Assembly (NCBI RefSeq): GCF_004375085.3
Contig: NZ_SNAQ03000014.1
Span: 1 to 64,000 of the forward strand
Origin: Lewinella sp. W8
GTDB taxonomy: Bacteria; Bacteroidota; Bacteroidia; Chitinophagales; Saprospiraceae
Length of the DNA stretch: 64,000 nucleotides
Direction: 5' to 3'
Below, piece by piece: positions 33,473 through 44,306 of this stretch (the first letter of the stretch is position 1; every line of letters begins with the position of its first letter). Under the pieces are notes generated by a model. It was not told the DNA's origin. It saw only the letters and a list, made by a program, of their open reading frames with translations, and made no database searches. The position numbers were made by a program, and so were the translations under genes.

Positions 33473-33479
33473 CGGTGAT

Positions 33480-33950
33480 TTAGTAAGAGTTTTTGAGGAC
33501 AAAAATATTTCCGTTCACCGTCACTTTATCTCCGTTATGCTTGCCCTTCAGGGCCTGAAACAGCGGACTGGCGGCCGAAATCCCGTGGTAATGCACGCCA
33601 TCCACCACAAAATCTCCGGCGGGAACGGCCACGAAGAAGTTTCCGCGATCCGTTTCGATGATGTCCCCCAACTGCACTTCCCCCGTTGGCTCAATGGATT
33701 CAATTCCCCGGAGCAGGGTAATGTCATTTTGCAGCGCCTCCACCACGGAAGAGCGCGCTTCTACCCGATCCAGGGACTGGCCAACCTTCCCGTCATCGAA
33801 TACGTGATCCGGGTCTTCATTAGATTCTTCTGCGCTTTCGAGGTCACTGTTCTGGGCCTCCATCATGTTTTTGTAGGAAGCCTCCTTTTCGTCAAGCAAA
33901 TGCTTTACGATTGCCCGCTTGATGGCAATTTGTTTTTCGGTTAATTTCAT
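33480..33950 (-). CDS. GreA/GreB-like transcript cleavage factor family protein
   Basis: 156 residues. N-terminal helices MKLTEKQIAIKRAIVKHLLDEKEASYKNMMEAQNSDLESAEESNEDPDHVFDDGKVGQSLDRVEARSSVVEALQNDITLLRGIESIEPTGEVQLGDIIE resemble the coiled coil of Gre factors, and VHYHGISAASPLFQALKGKHNGDKVTVNG is the C-terminal FKBP-like part (S-P-x-x-x-A-L-x-G-K-x-x-G-D). The acidic tip (DPDHVFDDG) is longer than usual. RNA-polymerase binding is likely; whether it stimulates cleavage or acts as a Gfh-type antagonist is open. Confidence 0.82.
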   Translation of the reverse strand: MKLTEKQIAIKRAIVKHLLDEKEASYKNMMEAQNSDLESAEESNEDPDHVFDDGKVGQSLDRVEARSSVVEALQNDITLLRGIESIEPTGEVQLGDIIETDRGNFFVAVPAGDFVVDGVHYHGISAASPLFQALKGKHNGDKVTVNGNIFVLKNSY

Positions 33951-34187
33951 AACTACGTAAGGTTTTTGGTTAATGATCTGACCGTAAGTCCGGTACCAGG
34001 CGGGGCACTTTTATCCTACCCCGACTTTATCCTGGCTAGCCAAATTATACCTTATTTACGCAGCCCACCTAACCACTGTTCGCCTTTTTGGGACGATAAG
34101 ATAAATATTGAGAAAAATCATTCCACAACGAACATCCGGTCATCTGCATCCGTATCAAGGACAAACCAAAGATGATAAAACGCACTA

Positions 34188-34390
34188 CTTCGGGCTACTT
34201 CAAGTAGCTCGTGAAGTGCACCCAAGCTAACCTAACCCGGTGGAACCGGGGCTTCGTCCTCGGGGCGACTTGACAAATCGCGACAGTTTCACCGGGTGAA
34301 ACGGTACTCGAAAGATTTAAGGTCATGTCTTTTGCTGGGTTTTTGGTTAATTTTTGGGCAGGTCGGCAAGCGCTGACTTGCCCTTTTTTT
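34188..34390 (+). ncRNA. Candidate structured RNA
   Basis: Successive hairpins: CTACT/AGTAG inside an imperfect GCACT..CTTC/GTGAAGTGC stem (34181-34221 region), CCCGGT/ACCGGG, a perfect GTTTCAC/GTGAAAC at 34286-34302, and a terminal 9-bp stem GGGCAGGTC/GACTTGCCC (34356-34364, 34375-34383) followed by seven T (34384-34390). The terminator points to the right; the next gene is convergent, so no protein gene uses it. It does not match tmRNA, RNase P or SRP RNA by eye. Confidence 0.35.
34356..34390 (+). terminator. Intrinsic terminator on the plus strand
   Basis: GGGCAGGTC pairs with GACTTGCCC (one G-U wobble), then TTTTTTT. In the opposite direction the hairpin is followed by AAAAATTAAC, so it serves plus-strand transcription only. 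Confidence 0.75.
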
Positions 34391-34391
34391 A

Positions 34392-34709
34392 TTACCGCTG
34401 CTTCGCCACCCAGGCCACGTGGCGGGCGATGCGCTCATCCGCCATCAATAATTCCAGGGTATGGTAATCCCGGGCCAACTCCTTTTCGTCGGGGATGATC
34501 CGGTGGATTCCCCGGTGACACATCCGGCAGACCATAATCGTTCGACTCACCATCTCCTCCCGGGAGTACCGCTTGGCAAAATACCGCTTGCGGTGCACCG
34601 CCCGCGGAATGAGGTGATGCTCCGTCAGGGGCTTCTCCCGCCCGCACATGGCACAGGTTCCCTCGGGACCCTCACTGTGTTGTCCGTACTTTTTTCCTCG
34701 CCTGGCCAT
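34392..34709 (-). CDS. Small HNH endonuclease
   Basis: 105 residues. TCAMCGREKPLTEHHLIPRAVHRKRYF holds the first Cys pair and the His-His of the beta-beta-alpha metal fold; IMVCRMCHRGIHRIIPDEKELARDYHTLELL holds the second Cys pair, the HNH-type His and the final His. Its ATG overlaps the polA stop codon by one base (TAATG), so it is translationally coupled to polA. HNH proteins of this type nick or cut DNA; a role in repair next to Pol I is an inference. Confidence 0.88.
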   Translation of the reverse strand: MARRGKKYGQHSEGPEGTCAMCGREKPLTEHHLIPRAVHRKRYFAKRYSREEMVSRTIMVCRMCHRGIHRIIPDEKELARDYHTLELLMADERIARHVAWVAKQR

Positions 34710-37528
34710 TAGTGGGCCTCCAGCCAGTTATTTCCCCGTCCGGTTTCTACCACAATGGGGACGGAAAGATCGTCCAGGGCCTCCCGCATCAGTTTTTCGA
34801 TGAGCGGCACCACCGTGTCTACCTCATTTTTTGGGGCATCGAAGACCAATTCATCGTGCACCTGCAGAATCATCCGGGTGCGGAAATTACCTTCCGCCAG
34901 TGCGGCGTGAATCCGGATCATGGCGACCTTGATCATGTCGGCGGCCGTTCCCTGGATGGGGGTGTTCATGGCCATGCGCTCGGCGTTGGAACGCGCCAGA
35001 CTGCTGCGACTGTTGATGTCCCTTAATCCGCGCTTCCGTCCCAACAGGGTCGTAGCGTAGCCGTCCTCCCGGGCACGGTCCACCGTGCCGTTCATGTAGG
35101 CCTTCAGCCCCGGGAAGCGCTCGTAGTATTGCTTGATGAGCTGACTGGCCTCCGACCGGCTGATCTCCAGTTCCTGGGTGATCCGGTTGGCCCCCGCTCC
35201 GTAGAGGATGGCAAAGTTGATGGTCTTGGCCTGATACCGCTGCTGGCGGGTCACCTCTTCGTAGGGAACGTCAAAGACCAGCGCTGCCGTCGCGGTGTGG
35301 ATATCCTTTCCGCTCCGGAAGGCCTCCAGCATCTTTTCGTCTCCACTCAGGTGCGCTACCAGGCGCAGCTCGATCTGGCTGTAATCGGAGGCCAGCAGGA
35401 TGTGCTCATCGTCCCGCGGCACGAAGGCCTTGCGGATTTCCGCCCCCTCCGGCGTACGCACCGGAATGTTCTGGAGGTTAGGGTTGTTACTGGACAGCCG
35501 TCCCGTTGCCGCAATCGTCTGGTTGAAGGACGAGTGAATGCGGTTGGTGGCCGGGTTAACCAGTAGCGGCAGGGCATCCACGTAGGTGCCCAGCAATTTA
35601 CTCAGGCTGCGGTGCCGCAGGATGGATTTGACGATCGGGTACTCGGCACTGAGGTCCAGCAGGGTCGCTTCATCCGTCCGGTATTGGCCGGTCTTGGTCT
35701 TGCTGCCCTTGTAGGGAATGGCCATGCGCCCGAAGAGGATTTCTCCGATCTGCTTCGGTGAACCGATGTTGAATTCCGATCCGGCCTTTTCGTAAATCTC
35801 TTTTTCGATGCTTTGCAGTTCTGCGGTGAGCACCTTGCTGTATTCCCGGAGGAAATCCACGTCGAGGTTAACCCCCTCGAGTTCGATGTCCCGCAGTACG
35901 GGGATCAGGGGAGCCTCCACCGTTTCGTAGAGTTCCCGCAATTCTTCCTCCTCGATTTCCGGCCAGAGTGCACGGTGTAGTCTCAGGGTGATGTCGGCGT
36001 CCTCACAGGCGTAGTCCACAACTTTGTCTACGGGAACCTGTCGCATGCTGAGTTGCTTTTTCCCCTTCCCGATCAAGGTTTCGATGGATACCGGTCGGTA
36101 ATTCAGGTAACTCTCCGCCAGGTAATTCATGTTGTGGCGGCGCTCGGGGTGCAGCAGATAGTGCATTACCATGGTATCATAGAGGGTACCCTTAACCGTG
36201 GCGCCGTAGCGCTCCAGGACGATCATATCGTACTTGATGTTCTGCCCGACCTTTCCGGTCCGCTCGTTGGCCAGGAGGGGGGCAAATTCGGCGACGATCG
36301 CTTCGGCTGCCGTCCGGTCTTCCGGGACGGGCACGTAGTAGGCCACCCCTTCTTCCCAGCTGAAGGACATTCCGACCAGTTCGGCCAGGTTCGGGTCCAC
36401 GCTCGTAGTCTCGGTATCGAAGGCGAATAGGTTTTGCGCGCTGAGGGCCTTGACCAGCGCGGTACGCTGCTCGGCCGTTTCCGCCTTGCGGTAGTCCTGC
36501 TCCGTATTGGTGATGTTGTGATCCGCCACGGCGTGGGCCGGGGGTGCGGACGGCTTTTTGGGCGCGGACGTCCCGACAGCTGTCGGGACCGCGTTCGCGC
36601 TAGCGGCAAAGAGGTCTCCCTGCTGGCCGGGCATCGGTTGGGCGGCCTGCCCGAGGATTTCGTTGGCCAGCGTCCGGAATTCCAGCTCCCGGAAAATGTC
36701 CGTCAGGTGCTCCCGGTCGAAGGGCTCGATGACGTATGCCGCTTCGTTGAACTCAATCGGCACCTCAATTTCGATGGTCGCCAGCCTCTTACTCAGCAGG
36801 GCCTGTTCCCGAAACTCCCGCAGGCGTTCCTGGTTTTTCCCCTTGATTTCGTCGGTATGCTCCAACAGGTTTTCCAGGGAGTCGTACTGCTGGATAAACT
36901 TGGCGGCCGTTTTGGGGCCGATGCCGGGAACGCCGGGGATGTTGTCTACTTTGTCTCCCATCAGGCCCAGCATATCGATGACCTGCAGGGGGTGTTTAAT
37001 GTCCCATTTCTCCTTGATTTCCTCAACTCCCAGGATGTCCACGCCATTCCCCTGCCGACTGGGTTTGTACATGTAGATGCCCTCTTCGACCAGCTGGCCG
37101 TAGTCCTTGTCCGGGGTCACCATATACACCTCGTAGCCCTGGCGGCGAGCCTGCTTGGCGAGCGTTCCGATCACGTCGTCCGCTTCGTAATTATCGATGA
37201 CGATGATGGGAATGCGGAATCCCTGCAAAATTTGGTGGACGTAGGGGAAGGCCACCACGATATCTTCCGGGGTTTCTTCCCGGTTGGCCTTGTAGTCCGC
37301 CGCGATTTCGTTGCGGAAGGTGGGACCGCTGGGGTCAAAAACGACGGCAATGTGGGTGGGGCCCTGGTTCTTCATGAGGTCCCACAGGGTGCGGGTAAAG
37401 CCCATCATCGCCGAGGTATTGACGCCTTTGGAGTTGATCAGCGGTCGGTTGATGAAGGCAAAGTGCGCGCGGTAAACGAGGGCGTGTCCGTCGAGGAGAA
37501 AGAGTTTTTTATCGGTTGCTTCAGGCAT
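34709..37528 (-). CDS. polA: DNA polymerase I
   Basis: 939 residues, all three activities. 5'-3' exonuclease domain (KLFLLDGHALVYRAHFAF ... GLMGDKVDNIPGVPGIGPKTAAKFI), a low-complexity linker (about 305-345), an intact 3'-5' exonuclease (FAFDTETTSVDPNLAELVG, DxE motif), and the polymerase domain with LLASDYSQIELRLVAH (motif A), RQQRYQAKTINFAILYGAG (O helix) and ILQVHDELVFDAP (motif C). A 20-nt palindrome lies inside the linker. Minus-strand TACCTTTA at 37540-37533 ends 4 nt before the ATG, predicting a leaderless mRNA. Operon with the HNH gene. Confidence 0.97.
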   Translation of the reverse strand: MPEATDKKLFLLDGHALVYRAHFAFINRPLINSKGVNTSAMMGFTRTLWDLMKNQGPTHIAVVFDPSGPTFRNEIAADYKANREETPEDIVVAFPYVHQILQGFRIPIIVIDNYEADDVIGTLAKQARRQGYEVYMVTPDKDYGQLVEEGIYMYKPSRQGNGVDILGVEEIKEKWDIKHPLQVIDMLGLMGDKVDNIPGVPGIGPKTAAKFIQQYDSLENLLEHTDEIKGKNQERLREFREQALLSKRLATIEIEVPIEFNEAAYVIEPFDREHLTDIFRELEFRTLANEILGQAAQPMPGQQGDLFAASANAVPTAVGTSAPKKPSAPPAHAVADHNITNTEQDYRKAETAEQRTALVKALSAQNLFAFDTETTSVDPNLAELVGMSFSWEEGVAYYVPVPEDRTAAEAIVAEFAPLLANERTGKVGQNIKYDMIVLERYGATVKGTLYDTMVMHYLLHPERRHNMNYLAESYLNYRPVSIETLIGKGKKQLSMRQVPVDKVVDYACEDADITLRLHRALWPEIEEEELRELYETVEAPLIPVLRDIELEGVNLDVDFLREYSKVLTAELQSIEKEIYEKAGSEFNIGSPKQIGEILFGRMAIPYKGSKTKTGQYRTDEATLLDLSAEYPIVKSILRHRSLSKLLGTYVDALPLLVNPATNRIHSSFNQTIAATGRLSSNNPNLQNIPVRTPEGAEIRKAFVPRDDEHILLASDYSQIELRLVAHLSGDEKMLEAFRSGKDIHTATAALVFDVPYEEVTRQQRYQAKTINFAILYGAGANRITQELEISRSEASQLIKQYYERFPGLKAYMNGTVDRAREDGYATTLLGRKRGLRDINSRSSLARSNAERMAMNTPIQGTAADMIKVAMIRIHAALAEGNFRTRMILQVHDELVFDAPKNEVDTVVPLIEKLMREALDDLSVPIVVETGRGNNWLEAH
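36570..36589. repeat. 20-nt palindrome inside the polA linker
   Basis: GTCCCGACAGCTGTCGGGAC is perfectly self-complementary and in frame within the hydrophilic linker between the two exonuclease domains. It resembles the CCCGATAGCTATCGGG palindrome that is frequent in Bacteroidota spacers, and the hairpin at 33241-33266. Confidence 0.65.
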
Positions 37529-37532
37529 GGGG

Positions 37533-37540
37533 TAAAGGTA
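37533..37540 (-). promoter_or_regulatory. -7-like box of polA
   Basis: Minus-strand TACCTTTA, one base off consensus, separated from the polA ATG by 4 nt. Confidence 0.5.
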
Positions 37541-37561
37541 AGGGAAGTCCCCTTACCCGGC

Positions 37562-38194
37562 TTAGGCGTAGGTCCAAAAATCGTCTTCGTCCGGAGGGAG
37601 TCGTTCCTGCAGCAGAAAATTGACGTCGAGCCCGAGCTGAATGCATATTCGCATCAGGTGATCGACCCGCCCGATCCGCTGCCCGAGGGCCCGTAAATCC
37701 GCTCCGAAATCCAGCACCAGGTCCGGGTGTTGCTGCCGCAGCAACTTGTAAATTTTGATGACCCGCTTGACGATATATTCGCAGAGGGTGTAGGCCTTAC
37801 CCCAACTAGCATCCATTATCCGCTGACCGTGCAAGGCTAAAGCTTCGTTCAACATTGTGAGATTGAGGGCAATTTCTCCGTACTTATCCTTGGTGGCTTT
37901 CACGTGACGGTTGATGTCTCCGCTGAGGGCACGCAAATCCATCAGGAGATAACCAGGAGAGTAAAAGTCTTCGGCTTCGTCACGCAGCTTACGGAGGATA
38001 CGCTGCTCCAGTGCTTCCCGGCGGTCGTCCAGGCTGTCGCTTTCTTCCATAATCTCAAAGCGCAACTTTTCCACCAGCTCGGGTTCTTTGGCCAGGAGGC
38101 GAAAGAGAAGCTTGTCCTTTTCCTGGTGCGTCAAGTCGGAGATGGCTGCTTTGAATTCCTTATCCAAACTGATGCGACGAGATCTTCTGGGCAT
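37562..38194 (-). CDS. Conserved hypothetical protein, all-helical
   Basis: 210 residues, highly charged, no signal peptide. MPRRSRRISLDKEFKAAISDLTHQEKDKLLFRLLAKEPELVEKLRFEIMEE, then DINRHVKATKDKYGEIALNLTMLNEALALHG and VKRVIKIYKLLRQQHPDLVLDFGADLRALGQRI. I do not recognise a family; the helices and basic N-terminus could bind nucleic acid. Start 38194 is preferred because it follows a TACCTTGG box (minus strand, 38217-38210) and the longer frame is not plausible. Upstream of polA with a 33-nt spacer, but polA has its own promoter box. Confidence 0.75.
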   Translation of the reverse strand: MPRRSRRISLDKEFKAAISDLTHQEKDKLLFRLLAKEPELVEKLRFEIMEESDSLDDRREALEQRILRKLRDEAEDFYSPGYLLMDLRALSGDINRHVKATKDKYGEIALNLTMLNEALALHGQRIMDASWGKAYTLCEYIVKRVIKIYKLLRQQHPDLVLDFGADLRALGQRIGRVDHLMRICIQLGLDVNFLLQERLPPDEDDFWTYA

Positions 38195-40812
<2,618 letters not shown>

Positions 40813-40844
40813 TCCGGGTCCGAAACCATACCGACCTAGTAACG

Positions 40845-40872
40845 AGAGGCGGCCCGCTTGCGGGTCGCCTCT
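40845..40872 (+). terminator. Hairpin after katG
   Basis: A 13-bp stem, 40845-40857 with 40860-40872, one G-T wobble, two-base loop TT. Only TTGTCGTT follows, so it is a hairpin terminator without a long U-tract. Confidence 0.55.
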
Positions 40873-40950
40873 TGTCGTTGGACAAATAGCTTTTTTTCAA
40901 CAACTTAGTGCTTCCGCTATTTACTTTCCCGAACCCCTACTCCCCCGTCC

Positions 40951-41601
40951 ATGAAAAAGCGCTACCAGTGGATCAACCACCTCCTCAACTTCATCGCCGT
41001 TATCCTGGGGGTTTACCTCGCGTTTTTCATCAATGACCGGGCGCAGGCTTCTGCTGAACGCAAAGAGAGAGACTTGCTGGTGGCGTCCATGATCACCGAG
41101 CTGGCCTCCGACGTGGAAACCTTTGAAGACTACCACATTCCCGTCAACCGGGAGCAGGTGGCGGGGCTGGACAGTATTCTTACGTTTCTGACGGAGGGCA
41201 ACATCGAAAGCCTCAACCGGAAACTGGGCATCGTGATTCAGGTCGAGAATTTCTCCCCCAACACCTCCGTGTACGATTCGATGAAGTCGTCCGGCAAGGT
41301 CAAACTGTTTGCGAACCCGGCTCTGCAGAAGGCGTTGAGTGATTTCTACGACGGCACGGTCCTGGAGTGCAAGAGTAAAAATCAGGTGCAGGGTGATTTC
41401 TTCCTCGGGGAAGTCATCAAGTGGCTGATCGCCAACGCCGACCTGACGGAGATGGTCGTACTCAACGAAGGGGAGCTGGTTCCCCTGAAGAATACGCTGG
41501 TCATCTACCAATCCCTGATCCGGGAAAAGGTGGCCCACTACGAACTTATCGTGGAAGAGTCGCGGGCGTTGATGGGGGCTTTGCAGACGATTGGTCGGTA
41601 G
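40951..41601 (+). CDS. Membrane-anchored protein of unknown function
   Basis: 216 residues. One N-terminal membrane segment (INHLLNFIAVILGVYLAFFIN) after a short basic start, followed by a soluble helical domain: RKERDLLVASMITELASDVETFEDYHIPVNREQVAGLDSILTFL and SVYDSMKSSGKVKLFANPALQKALSDFYDG. Similar single-span proteins with an E-R-K-x-E-x-x-L-L linker are common in Bacteroidota, without known function. Confidence 0.75.
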   Translation: MKKRYQWINHLLNFIAVILGVYLAFFINDRAQASAERKERDLLVASMITELASDVETFEDYHIPVNREQVAGLDSILTFLTEGNIESLNRKLGIVIQVENFSPNTSVYDSMKSSGKVKLFANPALQKALSDFYDGTVLECKSKNQVQGDFFLGEVIKWLIANADLTEMVVLNEGELVPLKNTLVIYQSLIREKVAHYELIVEESRALMGALQTIGR

Positions 41602-41612
41602 TATAAAGCGCC

Positions 41613-41936
41613 TTACTTCGGCTCCAAACTCATCACGTAATCGTAGCTCTCGTTGAGGTATTCGGCCAGTTTATCGAGGTCTTCCAGCATGGCTTCGGGC
41701 ACCAGCACGTAGCCGCGCATCGTGGCGTTGTAGGAAGTAAAGTGGGTGGAGGGCCAGGCTTTGAAGTAGGCCTCCTGCACTTCTTTAGAGAAGCGGATCC
41801 CGATTTCTCCGGCTTTATTCAATTGGGAAAACATGTGTCCGTTGGCCGAGGTGTAGGGCATCGTTTTGCCCTTGCGCGCAAAGCGCGGGCAGCGGGCAAT
41901 CAATTCGTCGTAAAGCTTGAGCCGTTGTTCGTACAT
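41613..41936 (-). CDS. Small conserved hypothetical protein
   Basis: 107 residues: MYEQRLKLYDELIARCPRFARKGKTMPYTSANGHMFSQLNKAGEIGIRFSKEVQEAYFKAW. The fold looks like the small alpha/beta TfoX_N/YdhG-like group, but the match is weak and no function is suggested. Convergent with the membrane protein gene, 11 nt between stops. Confidence 0.7.
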   Translation of the reverse strand: MYEQRLKLYDELIARCPRFARKGKTMPYTSANGHMFSQLNKAGEIGIRFSKEVQEAYFKAWPSTHFTSYNATMRGYVLVPEAMLEDLDKLAEYLNESYDYVMSLEPK

Positions 41937-42080
41937 GATGCGGGTTGCTGGAATACATCACTAAGGTAGGGGCTCCAACCGAAGCGGGAAAGGGACGTCT
42001 TTGAGCCACCGAAGGTCATGGCGCCCTTCCCGATTACCCGGCACCTGCCCTCCGTGGCCAACATTTTTTTGCCCCGGCGG

Positions 42081-42127
42081 GTGAAGCGAAGCGGAATACT
42101 GGGCTCAGCCGGTGCGGGTGCAGAGCA
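42081..42127. repeat. 47-nt repeat, second copy at 18519-18565
   Basis: The two copies agree at 42 of 47 positions (GTGAAGCG.AG.GGAATACT ... GCAGAGCA). Two of the differences are a C/G and a G/C on either side of GGCT-N-AGCC, so the small internal palindrome is kept in both. This copy is intergenic; the other is inside the sulfatase coding sequence. Confidence 0.7.
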
Positions 42128-42172
42128 TAACCCAAGGGGCCAGGTTCACCGGTTGTCGCGTGAACTCGTGGT

Positions 42173-42217
42173 GTCGACTTTTCCCGTTTGCTTAGTTGGG
42201 CAAGTCCAAAAGTCGAC
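42173..42217. repeat. Inverted repeat GTCGACTTTT / AAAAGTCGAC
   Basis: Exact 10-nt arms at 42173-42182 and 42208-42217 with imperfect extension outward (GTGGT / ACCACAC), 25-nt loop. No U-tract after it. Confidence 0.5.
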
Positions 42218-42434
42218 CACACCAGCAAAGAAAGTGAGAATCGAAAAGACTAATCAATCGCTTACGTTAGCGGGGAGCATCCCGGCTACCTCGGGTCGAT
42301 CGGATTTGCCTTTAAGCTATTCCAGCTGGCCAGACGGAGAAAAGTAACATTCCTTACCCCGTTTAGCAGATACCACCAACCTAGCGCCAATGCCCCTCCC
42401 CCTACATCAAACATCAAACACCACATTTCAAATA

Positions 42435-44258
42435 TCAAAGAATCCCCACTTCCTCCCCCTCCCGGATGTGGATGACCCGCTCGGCGGCGGCGCGCTCACT
42501 GATGTCTTCGCTGCTGTTCTCCAGGCGGAGTACACCCCGCGGGCACACGGCCGCGCACACCCCGCAGCCCACGCAACTGGCCCGCACGATATCTTGCCCC
42601 CGCTGGGCGTAGTGGCGCACGTCAATGCCCATTTCGCAGTAGGTGGAGCAGTTACCGCAGCTGATGCACTGACCGCCGTTGGTGGTGATGCGGAAGCGGC
42701 TCTGGAAGCGCTGCACCAGGCCGAGGTAGGCAGCCAGCGGGCAACCGAAGCGGCACCAGACGCGGTTACCCATCAGGGGGTAGAAGCCCGTCCCGACCAC
42801 GCCGGCGAAGCCGGCGCCAATGAGAAAGCCGTACCATTTCTGCACCTTACCCGTCTCGAAGCCGAGTACCTGACTGCTGCCTCCGAAGTAGGAATACAGC
42901 GTCATGCCCGTCATCACGACGGCGGCCACCAGCACCCCGTGGATGATCCAGCGCTCAAATTTCCAGGCCCGCAGGCTTTTGTCGCTGAGTTGCCGGAAGG
43001 GGTCCCCCATGGTTTCCGCCAGTCCGCCACAACCACAGACCCAGCTGCAGTACCAGCGCTTGCCGACGAGGTGCACCATCAGGGGCACGCCGACGATGAC
43101 CAGCAGAATGCCCCAGAAGAGCATGAAGAGCCCCACTGCACCGGCACTCTGGAACTGGTCCAGCTGCCAGCCGAAGAAGAAGTCGTAGTCCAGTGGCCAA
43201 ATATTTTTGAAGTCGTACCAGGGCTTGTTGAGCGCCACCAGAATTTCCGGAATCAAGAAGGCGAAGGCCGTCTGGAAGAACATCACCGAGCCCGTGCGCA
43301 ACATCTGGTACTTGTTGTGTCGGTACTTGGAGATCATCCGGACCCCCATCACGAGGATGATGAAGGTATACATCAGTCCGTAGAGGAACCACTGACTCGC
43401 ACCGTTGCCACTCAGCATACGGGAAATCGGATCCACCATGTGTACCCAGGCCACGATGTGGTGGCTGGCCCAGTAGAGCAACACGTAGAAACCGATCAGG
43501 TAGATCCCGAAGAAAATGCCCAGGTAACCGCTGATGCCCTCCGGCCCCGCATCGCGGGGCTCCCGCCCCCACGAGCGCTGTACGATCAGCACCAGTAAAA
43601 GAATGAGCACGGCGATGCCCGCCGTCACCGCGGGCCAGAAGTAGCTGTCGTCCATGTAGGACACCCCGTAGGCCAACACGCCAATGACCGTGGCGGTCAC
43701 GAAGAAGGTCCGCCAGCTCAGGTCCAGCCCCTTGGTGAGCTGATTGTGGTAAATGTGATCGTGCTTGATGCCCGCCGGGGCACTAAACTTCGGGATGATG
43801 TAAAGCAATCCGCCCAGCGCCCCGAGGCCGATCGTGAGCAGGAACCACATCCAGGGATTACTGACCACCGGACCGACGGAAGCGGTCTTGGTCCAGTTGG
43901 TGATTTCGCTCTTGAACTTCCAGTCGGGCAACTCCACCTCCCAGCGTTGCTTTCCCTCCGGCACGCCGTTCTCGTCAATGTCCCGGTTGATGATGAACTG
44001 GGCGTTGGAGTAGGTTTGCTTCAGCGCCCGCTCGAGGCCGAAGGTGGTTTCGTAGGCCTGGTCCAGCACGCCCGTCTGACTGGCCGCCATCCGGAGCGCC
44101 TCCTGATGGAGTTCCGACTCAAAGGGGCCCAGCAGAGCTTCTTCGGTGAGCTGGTAATCGTCGATTCCCGGCATGGCCGTGAAGATCAGTAACGCCACCG
44201 CGAAGAGGGCGAGACCAAGGTACTGGAGCGTAGATTTCTTAGTGCTGGTAGAAGGCAT
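42435..44258 (-). CDS. Membrane polyferredoxin (NapH/NosR-type 4Fe-4S protein)
   Basis: 607 residues with about eight membrane segments. After a first helix (YLGLALFAVALLIFTAM) comes a periplasmic region of about 110 residues with no FMN-binding motif that I can see, then helices, the cysteine motifs CSWVCGCGG and CRFGCP between membrane segments, as in NapH/NosR/CcoG, and two ferredoxin clusters CISCGNCSTYCEMG and CVGCGVCAAVCPRGV at the cytoplasmic C-terminus. It should pass electrons across or along the inner membrane. It lies 48 nt downstream of a flavoprotein reductase gene; together they may form an NAD(P)H-to-membrane electron chain. No nap, nos or cco genes are nearby. Confidence 0.88.
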   Translation of the reverse strand: MPSTSTKKSTLQYLGLALFAVALLIFTAMPGIDDYQLTEEALLGPFESELHQEALRMAASQTGVLDQAYETTFGLERALKQTYSNAQFIINRDIDENGVPEGKQRWEVELPDWKFKSEITNWTKTASVGPVVSNPWMWFLLTIGLGALGGLLYIIPKFSAPAGIKHDHIYHNQLTKGLDLSWRTFFVTATVIGVLAYGVSYMDDSYFWPAVTAGIAVLILLLVLIVQRSWGREPRDAGPEGISGYLGIFFGIYLIGFYVLLYWASHHIVAWVHMVDPISRMLSGNGASQWFLYGLMYTFIILVMGVRMISKYRHNKYQMLRTGSVMFFQTAFAFLIPEILVALNKPWYDFKNIWPLDYDFFFGWQLDQFQSAGAVGLFMLFWGILLVIVGVPLMVHLVGKRWYCSWVCGCGGLAETMGDPFRQLSDKSLRAWKFERWIIHGVLVAAVVMTGMTLYSYFGGSSQVLGFETGKVQKWYGFLIGAGFAGVVGTGFYPLMGNRVWCRFGCPLAAYLGLVQRFQSRFRITTNGGQCISCGNCSTYCEMGIDVRHYAQRGQDIVRASCVGCGVCAAVCPRGVLRLENSSEDISERAAAERVIHIREGEEVGIL

Positions 44259-44306
44259 GGAGGGGGAGGGTGGAGGATGAAGGACTGAGGATTTAGGATT
44301 CAGGGT

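Larger units (their letters stand above)
32942..33479. other. 538-nt gene-free region with several hairpins
   Basis: The part 33020-33125 is very AT-rich and promoter-like. To its right are: a 7-bp long-range stem TGTCGTT/AACGACA (about 33132-33138 and 33199-33205), an 11-bp hairpin at 33241-33266 followed by TTTTT at 33272, a minus-strand terminator at 33297-33324, a hairpin GCCTG/CAGGC near 33381-33403, and a plus-strand terminator at 33438-33472. TTCATGGGAT is repeated at 33214 and 33334. A 68-codon open frame here looks spurious. Confidence 0.55.
33951..34391. other. 441-nt gene-free region ending in a plus-strand terminator
   Basis: The left 200 nt separate the GreA-like gene from a set of hairpins. 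No coding region is supported. The right half is described as a candidate RNA at 34188-34390. Confidence 0.5.
41937..42434. other. 498-nt gene-free region with repeats
   Basis: Holds a GGCACCTGC-type phrase (about 42041), a 47-nt repeat shared with the sulfatase gene (42081-42127), an inverted repeat (42173-42217), and direct repeats of ATCAAACA near 42407-42435. No coding region supported. Confidence 0.55.
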
